Below, piece after piece: positions 1 to 4,986 of a stretch of DNA of 5,062 nt. Position 1 is the stretch's first letter. Each line of letters starts with the position of its first letter. Under the pieces are notes generated by a model. That model did no database searches. It was not told the origin of the DNA and worked only from the letters and a program-made list of their open reading frames with translations. The stretch is from positions 1 through 5,062 of the forward strand of contig DHWI01000151.1 of assembly GCA_002413095.1 (NCBI GenBank). The letters run 5' to 3'. The translations under genes were made by a program, and so were the position numbers. The DNA is from Thermoleophilia bacterium UBA5186. GTDB lineage: Bacteria > Actinomycetota > Thermoleophilia > Gaiellales > Gaiellaceae.

Positions 1-157
<157 letters not shown>

Positions 158-163
158 CGTCGC

Positions 164-169
164 TACGGT
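164..169 (+). promoter_or_regulatory. Candidate -10 box for leaderless pyk transcription
   Basis: TACGGT fits the actinobacterial TAnnnT -10 pattern. Six bases separate it from the GTG start at 176, which would put the transcription start on the first base of the start codon. No Shine-Dalgarno sequence is present in the 18-base gap and no -35 box is recognisable. The placement supports both a leaderless pyk transcript and the choice of this GTG. It is a short motif and could be coincidence. Confidence 0.45.
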
Positions 170-175
170 AAGAGC

Positions 176-1591
176 GTGGGCGCAGAGCCCGTCACGCGCA
201 CGAAGATCGTCGGCACGATCGGTCCGGCGTCGTCCTCGAAAGAGGTGCTGATGGAGCTCGTGCACGCGGGGATGGACGGCGCCAGGCTCAACTTCTCGCA
301 CGGCACGCACGCGGAGCACGCCGAGCGGGCGCGCCTCGTCCGCGAGGTGCAGGAGGAGGTCGGCCGGCCGCTGGCGCTGATCGCCGACCTGCAGGGGCCG
401 AAGCTTCGCATCGGCGAGCTCGACGAGCCGGTGACCCTGACCCGTGGCGAGCGGATCGACGTCGTCGGCGACGAGCGCTCGGACAACGGCGCGCTACCGG
501 TTTTGCCGGCCGTCGTGAGCGAGGTGCTGCAGCCCGGGCATGAGGTGCTGATCGACGACGGGCTCGTCCGCCTTCACGTCGACTCGATCGAGCACGGCCG
601 CGCGGCGTGCACCGTCGTCGAGGGCGGGCGCGTAAGCGCGCACAAGGGCGTGAACCTGCCTGGCGTGCCCCTGCCGATCCCGTCGCTGACGCGCAAGGAC
701 CTGGCCGATCTCGAGTTCGCGCTGCAGCTCGGCGTCGACTACGTCGCGCTCTCGTTCGTCCGCTCCGCCGCCGACGTCCGCGACCTCCGCGACCTGATCG
801 AGCAGGCCGGCTCCCACGCGCACGTGATCGCGAAGATCGAGAAGGCCGAGGCGATCGACGCGCTGGACGCCATCCTCGAGGAAACCGACGCGATCATGGT
901 GGCGCGCGGAGACCTCGGCGTCGAGATCGGCCCGGCGTCCGTCCCGTTGCTGCAGAAGCGGATCATCGCGAAGTCGCTCGAGCACGGGAAGCCGGTGATC
1001 ACGGCGACGCAGATGCTCGAGTCGATGATCCACCAGGCCGAGCCGACGCGCGCCGAGGCGAGCGACGTTGCCAACGCGATCCTCGACGGCACGTCGGCGG
1101 TGATGCTCTCCGGCGAGACGGCCGTCGGCGAGTTCGCCGTGGCCGCGGTCGCGTACATGGAGCGCATCGCGCGCGCGGTCGAGCCGAGCCTCGACTACCG
1201 CCACCAGCTGCCCGAGGCCGCGGAGGATCCGACCATCGGCTGGGCGATGTCCAACGCCGCGTGCGACCTCGCCGAGGCGCTCGGTGCGAGCGCCATCCTC
1301 GTTCCGACCTTTACCGGCAAGACCGCTTCGGCGGTCGCGCGGCTCCGCCCCCGGCGGCCGATCGTCGCGCTCACCCACCAGACCTACTCGCTGCAGCAGA
1401 TGGCGATCGAGTGGGGCGTGATCCCGGTGCCGATTCACCAGTGCTCCGACGTGGAGGAGCTGTGGGCGGCGTCACTCGCCGCCGCGCGCGAGACCGGCGC
1501 GGTCTCCGAGGGCGACCGCGTCGTCATCACCGCCGGCACCGCCGTGAACATCCCGGGCACCACAAACGTGATCAAGGTGGACATCGCCTAA
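176..1591 (+). CDS. pyk: Pyruvate kinase, K+-independent type by signature
   Basis: Pyruvate kinase transfers phosphate from phosphoenolpyruvate to ADP, giving pyruvate and ATP, the last step of glycolysis in the cytoplasm. At 471 residues it is of normal bacterial length. Visible motifs run in the expected order: TKIVGTIGPAS (9-19), RLNFSHG (37-43), DLQGPKLRIG (71-80), KGVNLPG, the active-site signature AKIEKAEAID with Lys220 and Glu222, MVARGDLGVEIG with metal-ligand Asp246, ATQMLESM with Thr278, and PTRAEASDVANA. The C-terminal domain ends GTTNVIKVDIA and has no extra PEP-utiliser domain. At the position of muscle Glu117 there is Lys76, with Leu72, Gln73 and Ile79 around it; this set marks the K+-independent clade. 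GTG at 176 is the only start that keeps the whole N-terminal strand. It sits just behind enolase and 36 bases before the FtsB-like gene. Confidence 0.98.
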   Translation: MGAEPVTRTKIVGTIGPASSSKEVLMELVHAGMDGARLNFSHGTHAEHAERARLVREVQEEVGRPLALIADLQGPKLRIGELDEPVTLTRGERIDVVGDERSDNGALPVLPAVVSEVLQPGHEVLIDDGLVRLHVDSIEHGRAACTVVEGGRVSAHKGVNLPGVPLPIPSLTRKDLADLEFALQLGVDYVALSFVRSAADVRDLRDLIEQAGSHAHVIAKIEKAEAIDALDAILEETDAIMVARGDLGVEIGPASVPLLQKRIIAKSLEHGKPVITATQMLESMIHQAEPTRAEASDVANAILDGTSAVMLSGETAVGEFAVAAVAYMERIARAVEPSLDYRHQLPEAAEDPTIGWAMSNAACDLAEALGASAILVPTFTGKTASAVARLRPRRPIVALTHQTYSLQQMAIEWGVIPVPIHQCSDVEELWAASLAAARETGAVSEGDRVVITAGTAVNIPGTTNVIKVDIA

Positions 1592-1627
1592 AGGACCCCA
1601 TCCCGTGGCCGCGAATCGTGGCGCGGG

Positions 1628-1978
1628 ATGGCGAAGGGGAAGAAGAAGGCGCGCCGGCGCGCGTCGCGGTCGCGGATCGTCCTGCGCTGGCTTGCGCTCG
1701 GCGGCGTCGCGCTCGTGGCGGTGCTCTACGTCCAGCCCCTCCGCACGTATCTGGACACACGCAACCACCTGATGCGCCGCCAGAGCGAGGTCGCGCAGCT
1801 GCGCGCACAGCGGGACGGCTTGCAGAAGCGCCTGGCGCTCTCGACGAGCACGACGTCGCTCTCGCTCGAAGCGCGTCGGCTCGGGTACGTCAAGCCGGGC
1901 GAGCACCTCTTCATCGTCAAGGGCATCGACGCGTGGAGGCGCGCCCACGGCGCGTCTACGATCGCGCCGAGTGGCTGA
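1628..1978 (+). CDS. FtsB/DivIC-family cell division protein
   Basis: This is a small bitopic membrane protein of the septum formation initiator family. FtsB/DivIC proteins join FtsL and FtsQ/DivIB in the divisome and help switch on septal peptidoglycan synthesis. The 116 residues show a very basic cytoplasmic N-terminus (residues 3-20), one hydrophobic helix (about 17-35), a coiled-coil-like stretch (about 45-71, NHLMRRQSEVAQLRAQRDGL) and the conserved motif EARRLGYVKPGE (81-92). The C-terminal tail past residue 98 looks unstructured. ATG at 1628 is the only sensible start in frame; no convincing ribosome site lies directly upstream, although AAGGA occurs at 1591-1595, too far away. Its stop lies inside the start of the DUF501 gene, so translation is probably coupled. 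Position after eno, with DUF501 next, matches the common actinobacterial arrangement and supports the assignment. Confidence 0.9.
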   Translation: MAKGKKKARRRASRSRIVLRWLALGGVALVAVLYVQPLRTYLDTRNHLMRRQSEVAQLRAQRDGLQKRLALSTSTTSLSLEARRLGYVKPGEHLFIVKGIDAWRRAHGASTIAPSG

Positions 1979-2486
1979 CGATCTCGCCGTCCTACGACGC
2001 CAGCTCGGGAGAGAGCCGCGCGCATTCCATCGCGTCGTCGTGCGCTGTCCATTCGGCCAGCCCGCGGTGACCGAGCAGTTGCCGTACGACCGCAACGGCG
2101 AGCCGTTCCCGACGACGTACTACGTCACCTGCCGGTACCTCGTTGCCGCGCTGGCCCGGCTGGAGGCGGCGGGCGGAGTCGAGCGGTGGAGCGAGGCGGC
2201 TCGCAAAGATCCGGAGCTCGCGGCGAGCCTCGAGCGTGCTGACGACGAGCAGCGGCGGATCCGGCGGGAGCTGGCTGCCGAGGGCGTCGAGCGACCGGAT
2301 GCAGGCGCGTCGCTCGAGCTCGGCGTGGGGGGAGCCGGAGCCCACGCGTCCCGCGGGGCGCTGAAGTGCCTGCACGCGCACGCCGCCTTCGCGCTCGCGC
2401 GGCCGGGCTACGAGCTGGGCGAGCGGATCATGGCCGAGGTCGAGCCGCCGTGGCCCGACTCCTGCTGCAGCGCCGAAGCCAGCTAG
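1971..2486 (+). CDS. DUF501 family protein
   Basis: This is a conserved actinobacterial protein of unknown function (DUF501), 171 residues, probably cytoplasmic because no signal or membrane segment is seen. Family blocks are visible: RCPFGQPAV (25-33), PFPTTYYVTC (45-54), the RLEAAGGVERW helix (63-73), GVGG (118-121) and KCLHAHAAFALA (132-143). The middle section (about 75-108) is charged and helical. Cys26, Cys54, Cys133, His135 and His137 could form a metal site, but that is only inference. GTG at 1971 overlaps the end of the FtsB-like gene by 8 bases and has no clear ribosome site of its own, which suggests translational coupling. In many actinobacteria an exopolyphosphatase (Ppx/GppA) gene follows; here it does not. 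The C-terminus (SCCSAEAS) goes beyond the recognisable family region. Confidence 0.92.
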   Translation: MADDLAVLRRQLGREPRAFHRVVVRCPFGQPAVTEQLPYDRNGEPFPTTYYVTCRYLVAALARLEAAGGVERWSEAARKDPELAASLERADDEQRRIRRELAAEGVERPDAGASLELGVGGAGAHASRGALKCLHAHAAFALARPGYELGERIMAEVEPPWPDSCCSAEAS

Positions 2487-2489
2487 CAT
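2484..2489 (+). promoter_or_regulatory. Candidate -10 box upstream of the 2499 gene
   Basis: TAGCAT (TAnnnT pattern) overlaps the stop codon of the DUF501 gene. It lies 9 bases before the ATG at 2499, predicting a start site about 3 bases ahead of that codon. The interval is C-rich and contains no Shine-Dalgarno sequence, so a near-leaderless transcript is plausible. No -35 box is recognised. Confidence 0.35.
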
Positions 2490-2498
2490 CCGCCGCCC

Positions 2499-2813
2499 AT
2501 GTCCACCGCCGTCGCGAGCGCCCGCATCGAGTGGGAGGAAGGCAACCGCCGCTTCGAGGAGGCTGTGCGTGACCCATCCGCGGGCGAGCGGCTGTACGCG
2601 CAGGTCGAGGTCGTCTCGGAGGAGCTGCGCAAGCGGCTCGGCAGCGTGTTCACGCTCGAGGAGCTCGCGCACGCCTACCTCAGCGCCGAGCACTGGGCGC
2701 GCCAGGCGGTCTCCGAGCGCGCGCCCGCATCCGAGTGGTCGCGCACCGTCGCGCTGGCCGAGGACGCGGCCTTCCACGCGTACGCCCGCGGCGCGATCGA
2801 CTACGAGCCGTGA
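2499..2813 (+). CDS. Small helical protein of unknown function
   Basis: I do not recognise a named family for this 104-residue protein. It is charged, rich in Glu, Arg and Ala, and looks almost entirely alpha-helical, with no signal peptide, membrane segment or cysteine. The aromatic and histidine positions in the second half (FTLEELAHAYLSAEHWARQA at 51-70, then TVALAEDAAFHAYARGAIDY at 83-102) have the look of a conserved helical core rather than random translation. Codon use is typical of the window, with G or C at nearly all third positions. ATG at 2499 follows the DUF501 stop by 12 bases, without a ribosome site but with a TAGCAT box nearby. Its TGA overlaps the GTG of the next gene (GTGA), which implies coupled translation and perhaps a shared job with that membrane protein. 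Function unknown. Confidence 0.8.
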   Translation: MSTAVASARIEWEEGNRRFEEAVRDPSAGERLYAQVEVVSEELRKRLGSVFTLEELAHAYLSAEHWARQAVSERAPASEWSRTVALAEDAAFHAYARGAIDYEP

Positions 2814-3031
2814 GCGACCCGTCGCTGCCCGCGCTCTCGCGCGACGAGCGGCGGCGGCGCCGGCAACGCGAGCAGGTCGCGCGTTGGGCGATCCGCGGCG
2901 CAATCGCTCTGGCGCTCTTCGCGCTCGGAATCGCGGTCGGCCAGTCGCTGCAGGACAGCCCCAAGCCGACCGGACCGTTTACTCAGGTCCGCACCATTCC
3001 GCCGATCGGTCCAGCAACCACTACTCGGTAG
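2810..3031 (+). CDS. Small single-pass membrane protein, unknown function
   Basis: This 73-residue protein has three parts. The N-terminus is strongly basic (RDERRRRRQREQ at 11-22), a single hydrophobic helix spans about 26-47 (GAIALALFALGIAVGQSL within it), and the tail is rich in Pro and Thr (51-73, ending PIGPATTTR). By the positive-inside rule the basic end should be in the cytoplasm and the tail outside. GTG at 2810 shares bases with the stop of the preceding gene, a typical coupled GTGA junction. The same frame is open further upstream (GTG at 2735), but that would lie deep inside the preceding gene, so 2810 is preferred. No lipobox, enzyme motif or named family is visible. It is probably an accessory or anchor for its neighbour, which is inference from the overlap alone. 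Confidence 0.7.
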   Translation: MSDPSLPALSRDERRRRRQREQVARWAIRGAIALALFALGIAVGQSLQDSPKPTGPFTQVRTIPPIGPATTTR

Positions 3032-3051
3032 CAAGTTAGGCCAGCTTTCGC

Positions 3052-3057
3052 TAGATT
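3052..3057 (+). promoter_or_regulatory. Candidate -10 box for the HTH-receiver gene
   Basis: TAGATT (TAnnnT) lies 10 bases before the TTG at 3068. The predicted transcription start is near 3064, leaving about 4 bases of leader. There is no Shine-Dalgarno sequence before the TTG. The surrounding 36-base gap is noticeably less GC-rich than the genes, as expected of a promoter. No good -35 box is seen. Confidence 0.45.
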
Positions 3058-3067
3058 TCGGCCTCCG

Positions 3068-3664
3068 TTGGCCTTCCGGAACCCCCCTGAGTCGCGACTC
3101 GCACCCGCGTCCGAGCCCGATTGGCTGACGCTCGGGCAGGCTGCGAAGTACCTCGGAGTCGCTCAGAGCACGATCCGCAAGTGGTCTGACACCGGCCGCG
3201 TGCCGGCCTTTTACACCCCGGGCGGACACCGTCGCTACCGTCGAACGGACCTCGACGCGTTCCTGGAGCGCTCTGGTCCGGGCGGCAAGCCGAAGGCCGG
3301 CCCAACTGTTCTCGTCGTCGACGACGACCCGGGCGTGCGCCAGGTCGTCCGGCTGAGCCTCGAGCTCGAGGGCTACATGGTGAAGGAGGCCGGTGGCGCG
3401 GAGGAAGGGCTTGCCGCCGTCGAGGACGAGGCGCCCGACCTGATCCTGCTGGACGTGATGATGCCGCACGTGGACGGGTGGGAGATGCTCCGCCGGATCC
3501 AGGAGCGGCACGGCGCCGGCTCGATCCCGATCGTCATGTTCAGCGGCAAGGTCGACGCGCAAACCGCCGCGCAGGCGACCGCGCGCGGGGCGCAGGGCTT
3601 CGTCGGCAAGCCGTTCGACCCGCAGCAGCTGGTCGACCAGGCGAAGCAGATCGTCCCCGTCTGA
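3068..3664 (+). CDS. Orphan regulator: BldC/MerR-like HTH followed by receiver domain
   Basis: This is a DNA-binding response regulator of 198 residues with the domains in reverse of the usual order. Residues 19-68 form a MerR/excisionase-type winged helix: LTLGQAAKYLGVAQSTIRKW is the helix-turn-helix and PGGHRRYRRTDL the wing, resembling BldC and related proteins. After a short Gly/Pro/Lys linker (69-78), residues 80-196 form a complete receiver domain: acidic pocket Asp85-87, phospho-acceptor Asp129 in LILLDVMMPHVDGW, Ser159, switch aromatic Phe178 and Lys181 in GKPFD. All key residues are present, so phosphorylation by a histidine kinase is expected. No kinase is adjacent. TTG at 3068 is the only start codon between the upstream in-frame stop (TAG at 3029) and the HTH. 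Two hairpins follow the stop. Targets are unknown. Confidence 0.93.
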   Translation: MAFRNPPESRLAPASEPDWLTLGQAAKYLGVAQSTIRKWSDTGRVPAFYTPGGHRRYRRTDLDAFLERSGPGGKPKAGPTVLVVDDDPGVRQVVRLSLELEGYMVKEAGGAEEGLAAVEDEAPDLILLDVMMPHVDGWEMLRRIQERHGAGSIPIVMFSGKVDAQTAAQATARGAQGFVGKPFDPQQLVDQAKQIVPV

Positions 3665-3690
3665 GGCGCCGCTTGCGGTGTCGTCCTCAG
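3661..3690 (+). terminator. Hairpin at the end of the HTH-receiver gene
   Basis: CTGAGG (3661-3666, containing the TGA stop) can pair with CCTCAG (3685-3690). Inside, CGCCG (3667-3671) and CGGTG (3676-3680) form a second short stem, with one G-U pair, around a CTTG loop. Four unpaired bases (3681-3684) make a bulge. No T-run follows. It probably acts with the stronger hairpin that begins at its last base. Confidence 0.4.
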
Positions 3691-3713
3691 GACGCGCGGG
3701 TCCCCGCGCGTCC
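3690..3713 (+). terminator. Strong GC hairpin, likely terminator
   Basis: A perfect 10-base-pair stem, GGACGCGCGG (3690-3699) with CCGCGCGTCC (3704-3713), closes a four-base GTCC loop. It lies 26 bases after the HTH-receiver stop and 42 bases before the PAP2 start. The following bases (GTCTGAACC) contain no T-run, so it is not a classic intrinsic terminator; GC-rich actinobacterial hairpins of this kind are often called as terminators. It separates the regulator from the phosphatase gene. Confidence 0.6.
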
Positions 3714-3755
3714 GTCTGAACCGACCGGTCGACCCGCCCGAGGTCAAGGCTCCGC

Positions 3756-4286
3756 ATGATCTCGCTCGACCGACATCTCGAGCGCTTCGTCGTCCTCCAC
3801 CGGGTCGGTTGGCTCGACTGGGTCTTCGTCGGCCTGTCGCGGATCGGAACGCTCGGGCTCGTCTGGATCGCGATCGCCGTGCTGGTGGCAATCCTGCTGC
3901 GCAGGCCTAGCGTCTTCGTCGTCACGGTCGGTGCTGTCGCCTGCGCCGACCTGATCGCCTTCGCGTTGAAGACCGTCCTCGACGTCGATCGCCCCCCGGT
4001 GCGCTACGCCTCGCCCGGTCCGCTCGTCCACGTCCCGGCCGATCATTCCTTCCCCTCGGGGCACGCTGCCACGAGCTTCGCGGCCGCGCTCGTCATCGCC
4101 CGGGCCGTCCCTCGGCGCGCTTGGCTCTTCTACCTCCTCGCGGCCGCGATTGCCTTCTCGCGCGTCTACGTCGGCGTGCACTACCCGATCGACGTGCTCG
4201 GGGGAGCCCTGCTCGGGCTCCTGGTCGCTACAGCTCTTCTCCGGCTCGCAGGAGGCCTGCGGCGATCACCGCCAGGCCCGCGATGA
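3756..4286 (+). CDS. PAP2-superfamily membrane phosphatase
   Basis: This is an integral membrane lipid phosphatase of the PAP2 (type 2 phosphatidic acid phosphatase) superfamily, 176 residues. All three catalytic motifs are intact: K-x6-RP (Lys72 to Arg79-Pro80, KTVLDVDRP), PSGH (100-103, with His103 the expected acid/base) and SR-x5-H (Ser135-Arg136 to His142, the nucleophile) followed by YPxD. Hydrophobic segments lie near 33-48, 52-71, 104-118, 122-139 and 145-163, so the active site should face the outer side of the membrane. Substrates in the family include undecaprenyl diphosphate, phosphatidic acid and phosphatidylglycerol phosphate; the sequence alone does not choose between them. ATG at 3756 has AAGG at 3746-3749 as a ribosome site. 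The last 59 bases overlap, tail-to-tail, the end of the minus-strand membrane protein gene. Confidence 0.94.
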   Translation: MISLDRHLERFVVLHRVGWLDWVFVGLSRIGTLGLVWIAIAVLVAILLRRPSVFVVTVGAVACADLIAFALKTVLDVDRPPVRYASPGPLVHVPADHSFPSGHAATSFAAALVIARAVPRRAWLFYLLAAAIAFSRVYVGVHYPIDVLGGALLGLLVATALLRLAGGLRRSPPGPR

Positions 4287-4716
4287 GCGCGATGTAGACA
4301 CCGATCCCCCGTCCGCTGGCCGGCAGGAACGTGTCGGGAATCCAGATCAGCCGGACGAGGACGAAGATCGTCGCAAGCGACCCGAGCGCGATCACGACGA
4401 GGCTCTCCGGTACCACCGGCGGCAGCTCCAGCCCGAACTCGCGCGCGACCGTCAGCAGGATCAGGAGCGCGCCGATCAGGAAGACGAGCTTGCCCAGCGG
4501 GCCCGTGTGCCAGCCGATCACGCTGAGCGTAAAGCTGCCTGCGCCGGCCTCGCGGCCCGCGTACCAGTCCATGAACGGGCTGAGCGCGAGCACGAGCGCC
4601 GCGATCCAGGTCAGCCGTTCGCCGAGCCCCCAGAGCCCGACGGGCGGGCGGACGGCGCTGCGCGGCTCGGTCGGGTCGGGCTCGAGGCCCCAGGGCTCAG
4701 GCTCTGGCGTTTGCAT
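4228..4716 (-). CDS. Four-helix membrane protein, unknown function
   Basis: This 162-residue protein has a proline- and acid-rich cytoplasmic-looking N-terminus (EPEPWGLEPDPTEP at 5-18) and four hydrophobic helices near 35-53, 73-91, 104-125 and 137-156. The end of helix 1 reads SPFMDWYAG, similar to the LPWY-type motif of many small four-helix actinobacterial membrane proteins, but I know no function for them. The frame stays open upstream to 4983, opposite the zinc-ribbon gene. I chose ATG at 4716 because the protein-like sequence begins there and a promoter-like pair sits just upstream: GTGACT at 4752-4747, then CATACT at 4728-4723 six bases before the ATG. That spacing predicts a leaderless transcript. 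The stop codon (complement of CTA at 4228-4230) lies inside the PAP2 gene. No enzyme motif is visible. Confidence 0.82.
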   Translation of the reverse strand: MQTPEPEPWGLEPDPTEPRSAVRPPVGLWGLGERLTWIAALVLALSPFMDWYAGREAGAGSFTLSVIGWHTGPLGKLVFLIGALLILLTVAREFGLELPPVVPESLVVIALGSLATIFVLVRLIWIPDTFLPASGRGIGVYIALIAGLAVIAAGLLRAGEEL

Positions 4717-4721
4717 GCGGC

Positions 4722-4728
4722 TAGTATG
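4722..4728. promoter_or_regulatory. Overlapping divergent -10 boxes
   Basis: On the + strand TAGTAT (4722-4727) fits the TAnnnT pattern and would start a transcript near 4734, giving the zinc-ribbon gene a leader of about 46 bases that includes its strong ribosome site. On the - strand CATACT (4728-4723) lies exactly six bases before the ATG of the membrane protein gene, with GTGACT as a possible -35 after an 18-base spacer. The two hexamers share five base pairs, so both polymerases could not bind at once. No -35 is seen for the + direction. Confidence 0.45.
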
Positions 4729-4766
4729 GGCTTTCGAAGGCGACGAAGTCACGACTGCTGTGGGCG

Positions 4767-4775
4767 AAAGGGGGG
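4767..4775 (+). promoter_or_regulatory. Strong ribosome binding site for the zinc-ribbon gene
   Basis: AAAGGGGGG is a strong Shine-Dalgarno-like run ending four bases before the ATG at 4780. It decides the start of that gene: another in-frame ATG exists at 4726, but it overlaps the putative -10 boxes and has no ribosome site. Most other genes in the window lack such a site, so this gene stands out. Confidence 0.7.
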
Positions 4776-4779
4776 TCAC

Positions 4780-4986
4780 ATGGTCGACGACGTCCACCGG
4801 TCCGGGACCGCGGAGGAAAGTGACTTCGTGCAGTTTTTCGCCACCGGCGAGCCGGCGAAAGGCGAATACCACTGCGCGGAATGCGGCTACGGGATCGCGG
4901 TCTTCAGCGTCCTGCCGGCCTGCCCTATGTGCGCCGGCGAGTCCTGGGAGCAGAGCTCCTGGAGCCCGTTCAGAAACCGCCACTAG
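4780..4986 (+). CDS. Small zinc-ribbon protein
   Basis: This 68-residue protein consists of a short acidic N-terminus (EESDFVQFFATGE at 12-24) and a compact zinc ribbon. The likely zinc ligands are two CxxC knuckles, Cys32/Cys35 in YHCAECGYG and Cys48/Cys51 in ACPMCAG, 12 residues apart. The end (WEQSSWSPFRNRH) is aromatic and basic. Such rubredoxin-like or zinc-ribbon mini-proteins can bind nucleic acid or protein or simply be stabilised by the metal; the sequence does not say which. Rubredoxin is less likely, because the usual CPxCG spacing and length are absent. ATG at 4780 was chosen for its strong ribosome site. It is transcribed divergently from the four-helix membrane protein gene, and the -10 boxes of the two overlap. 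Confidence 0.82.
   Translation: MVDDVHRSGTAEESDFVQFFATGEPAKGEYHCAECGYGIAVFSVLPACPMCAGESWEQSSWSPFRNRH

Noticed and set aside
494..1438. Long minus-strand open frame antisense to pyk
   Set aside because: Arg/Asp/Gly/Val-rich translation without any motif, lying opposite an unmistakable pyruvate kinase; long antisense frames are expected at this GC content.
1591..1607. AAGGA followed nine bases later by a GTG at 1605, a good-looking start
   Set aside because: That GTG is out of frame with the FtsB-like protein and opens an Arg-rich translation without motifs; ATG at 1628 gives the proper protein.
607..2070. Long plus-strand open frame running through pyk, the FtsB-like gene and into DUF501
   Set aside because: Low-complexity Arg/Asp/Pro translation in the wrong frame of three well-supported genes.
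1992..2903. 303-codon minus-strand open frame opposite DUF501 and the 2499 gene
   Set aside because: Arg/Ala/Gly-rich, no domains, and opposite genes with recognisable or coherent protein sequence; GC artefact.
3029..3053. Imperfect hairpin TAGC-AAG / CTT-(TC)-GCTA after the 2810 gene
   Set aside because: Only seven pairs with a two-base bulge and a nine-base loop, AT-containing and no T-run; it overlaps the likely -10 box of the next gene, so it is not called as a terminator.
2801..3925. 374-codon minus-strand open frame
   Set aside because: Spans several plus-strand genes, including the receiver domain and the start of PAP2; no protein motifs.
4150..4779. In-frame upstream extension of the zinc-ribbon gene
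   Set aside because: The upstream translation is a charged low-complexity string antisense to the four-helix protein gene; the strong ribosome site fixes the start at 4780.
4717..4983. N-terminal extension of the minus-strand membrane protein up to 4983
   Set aside because: It would lie opposite the zinc-ribbon gene and across the divergent promoter; protein-like sequence begins at the ATG at 4716.
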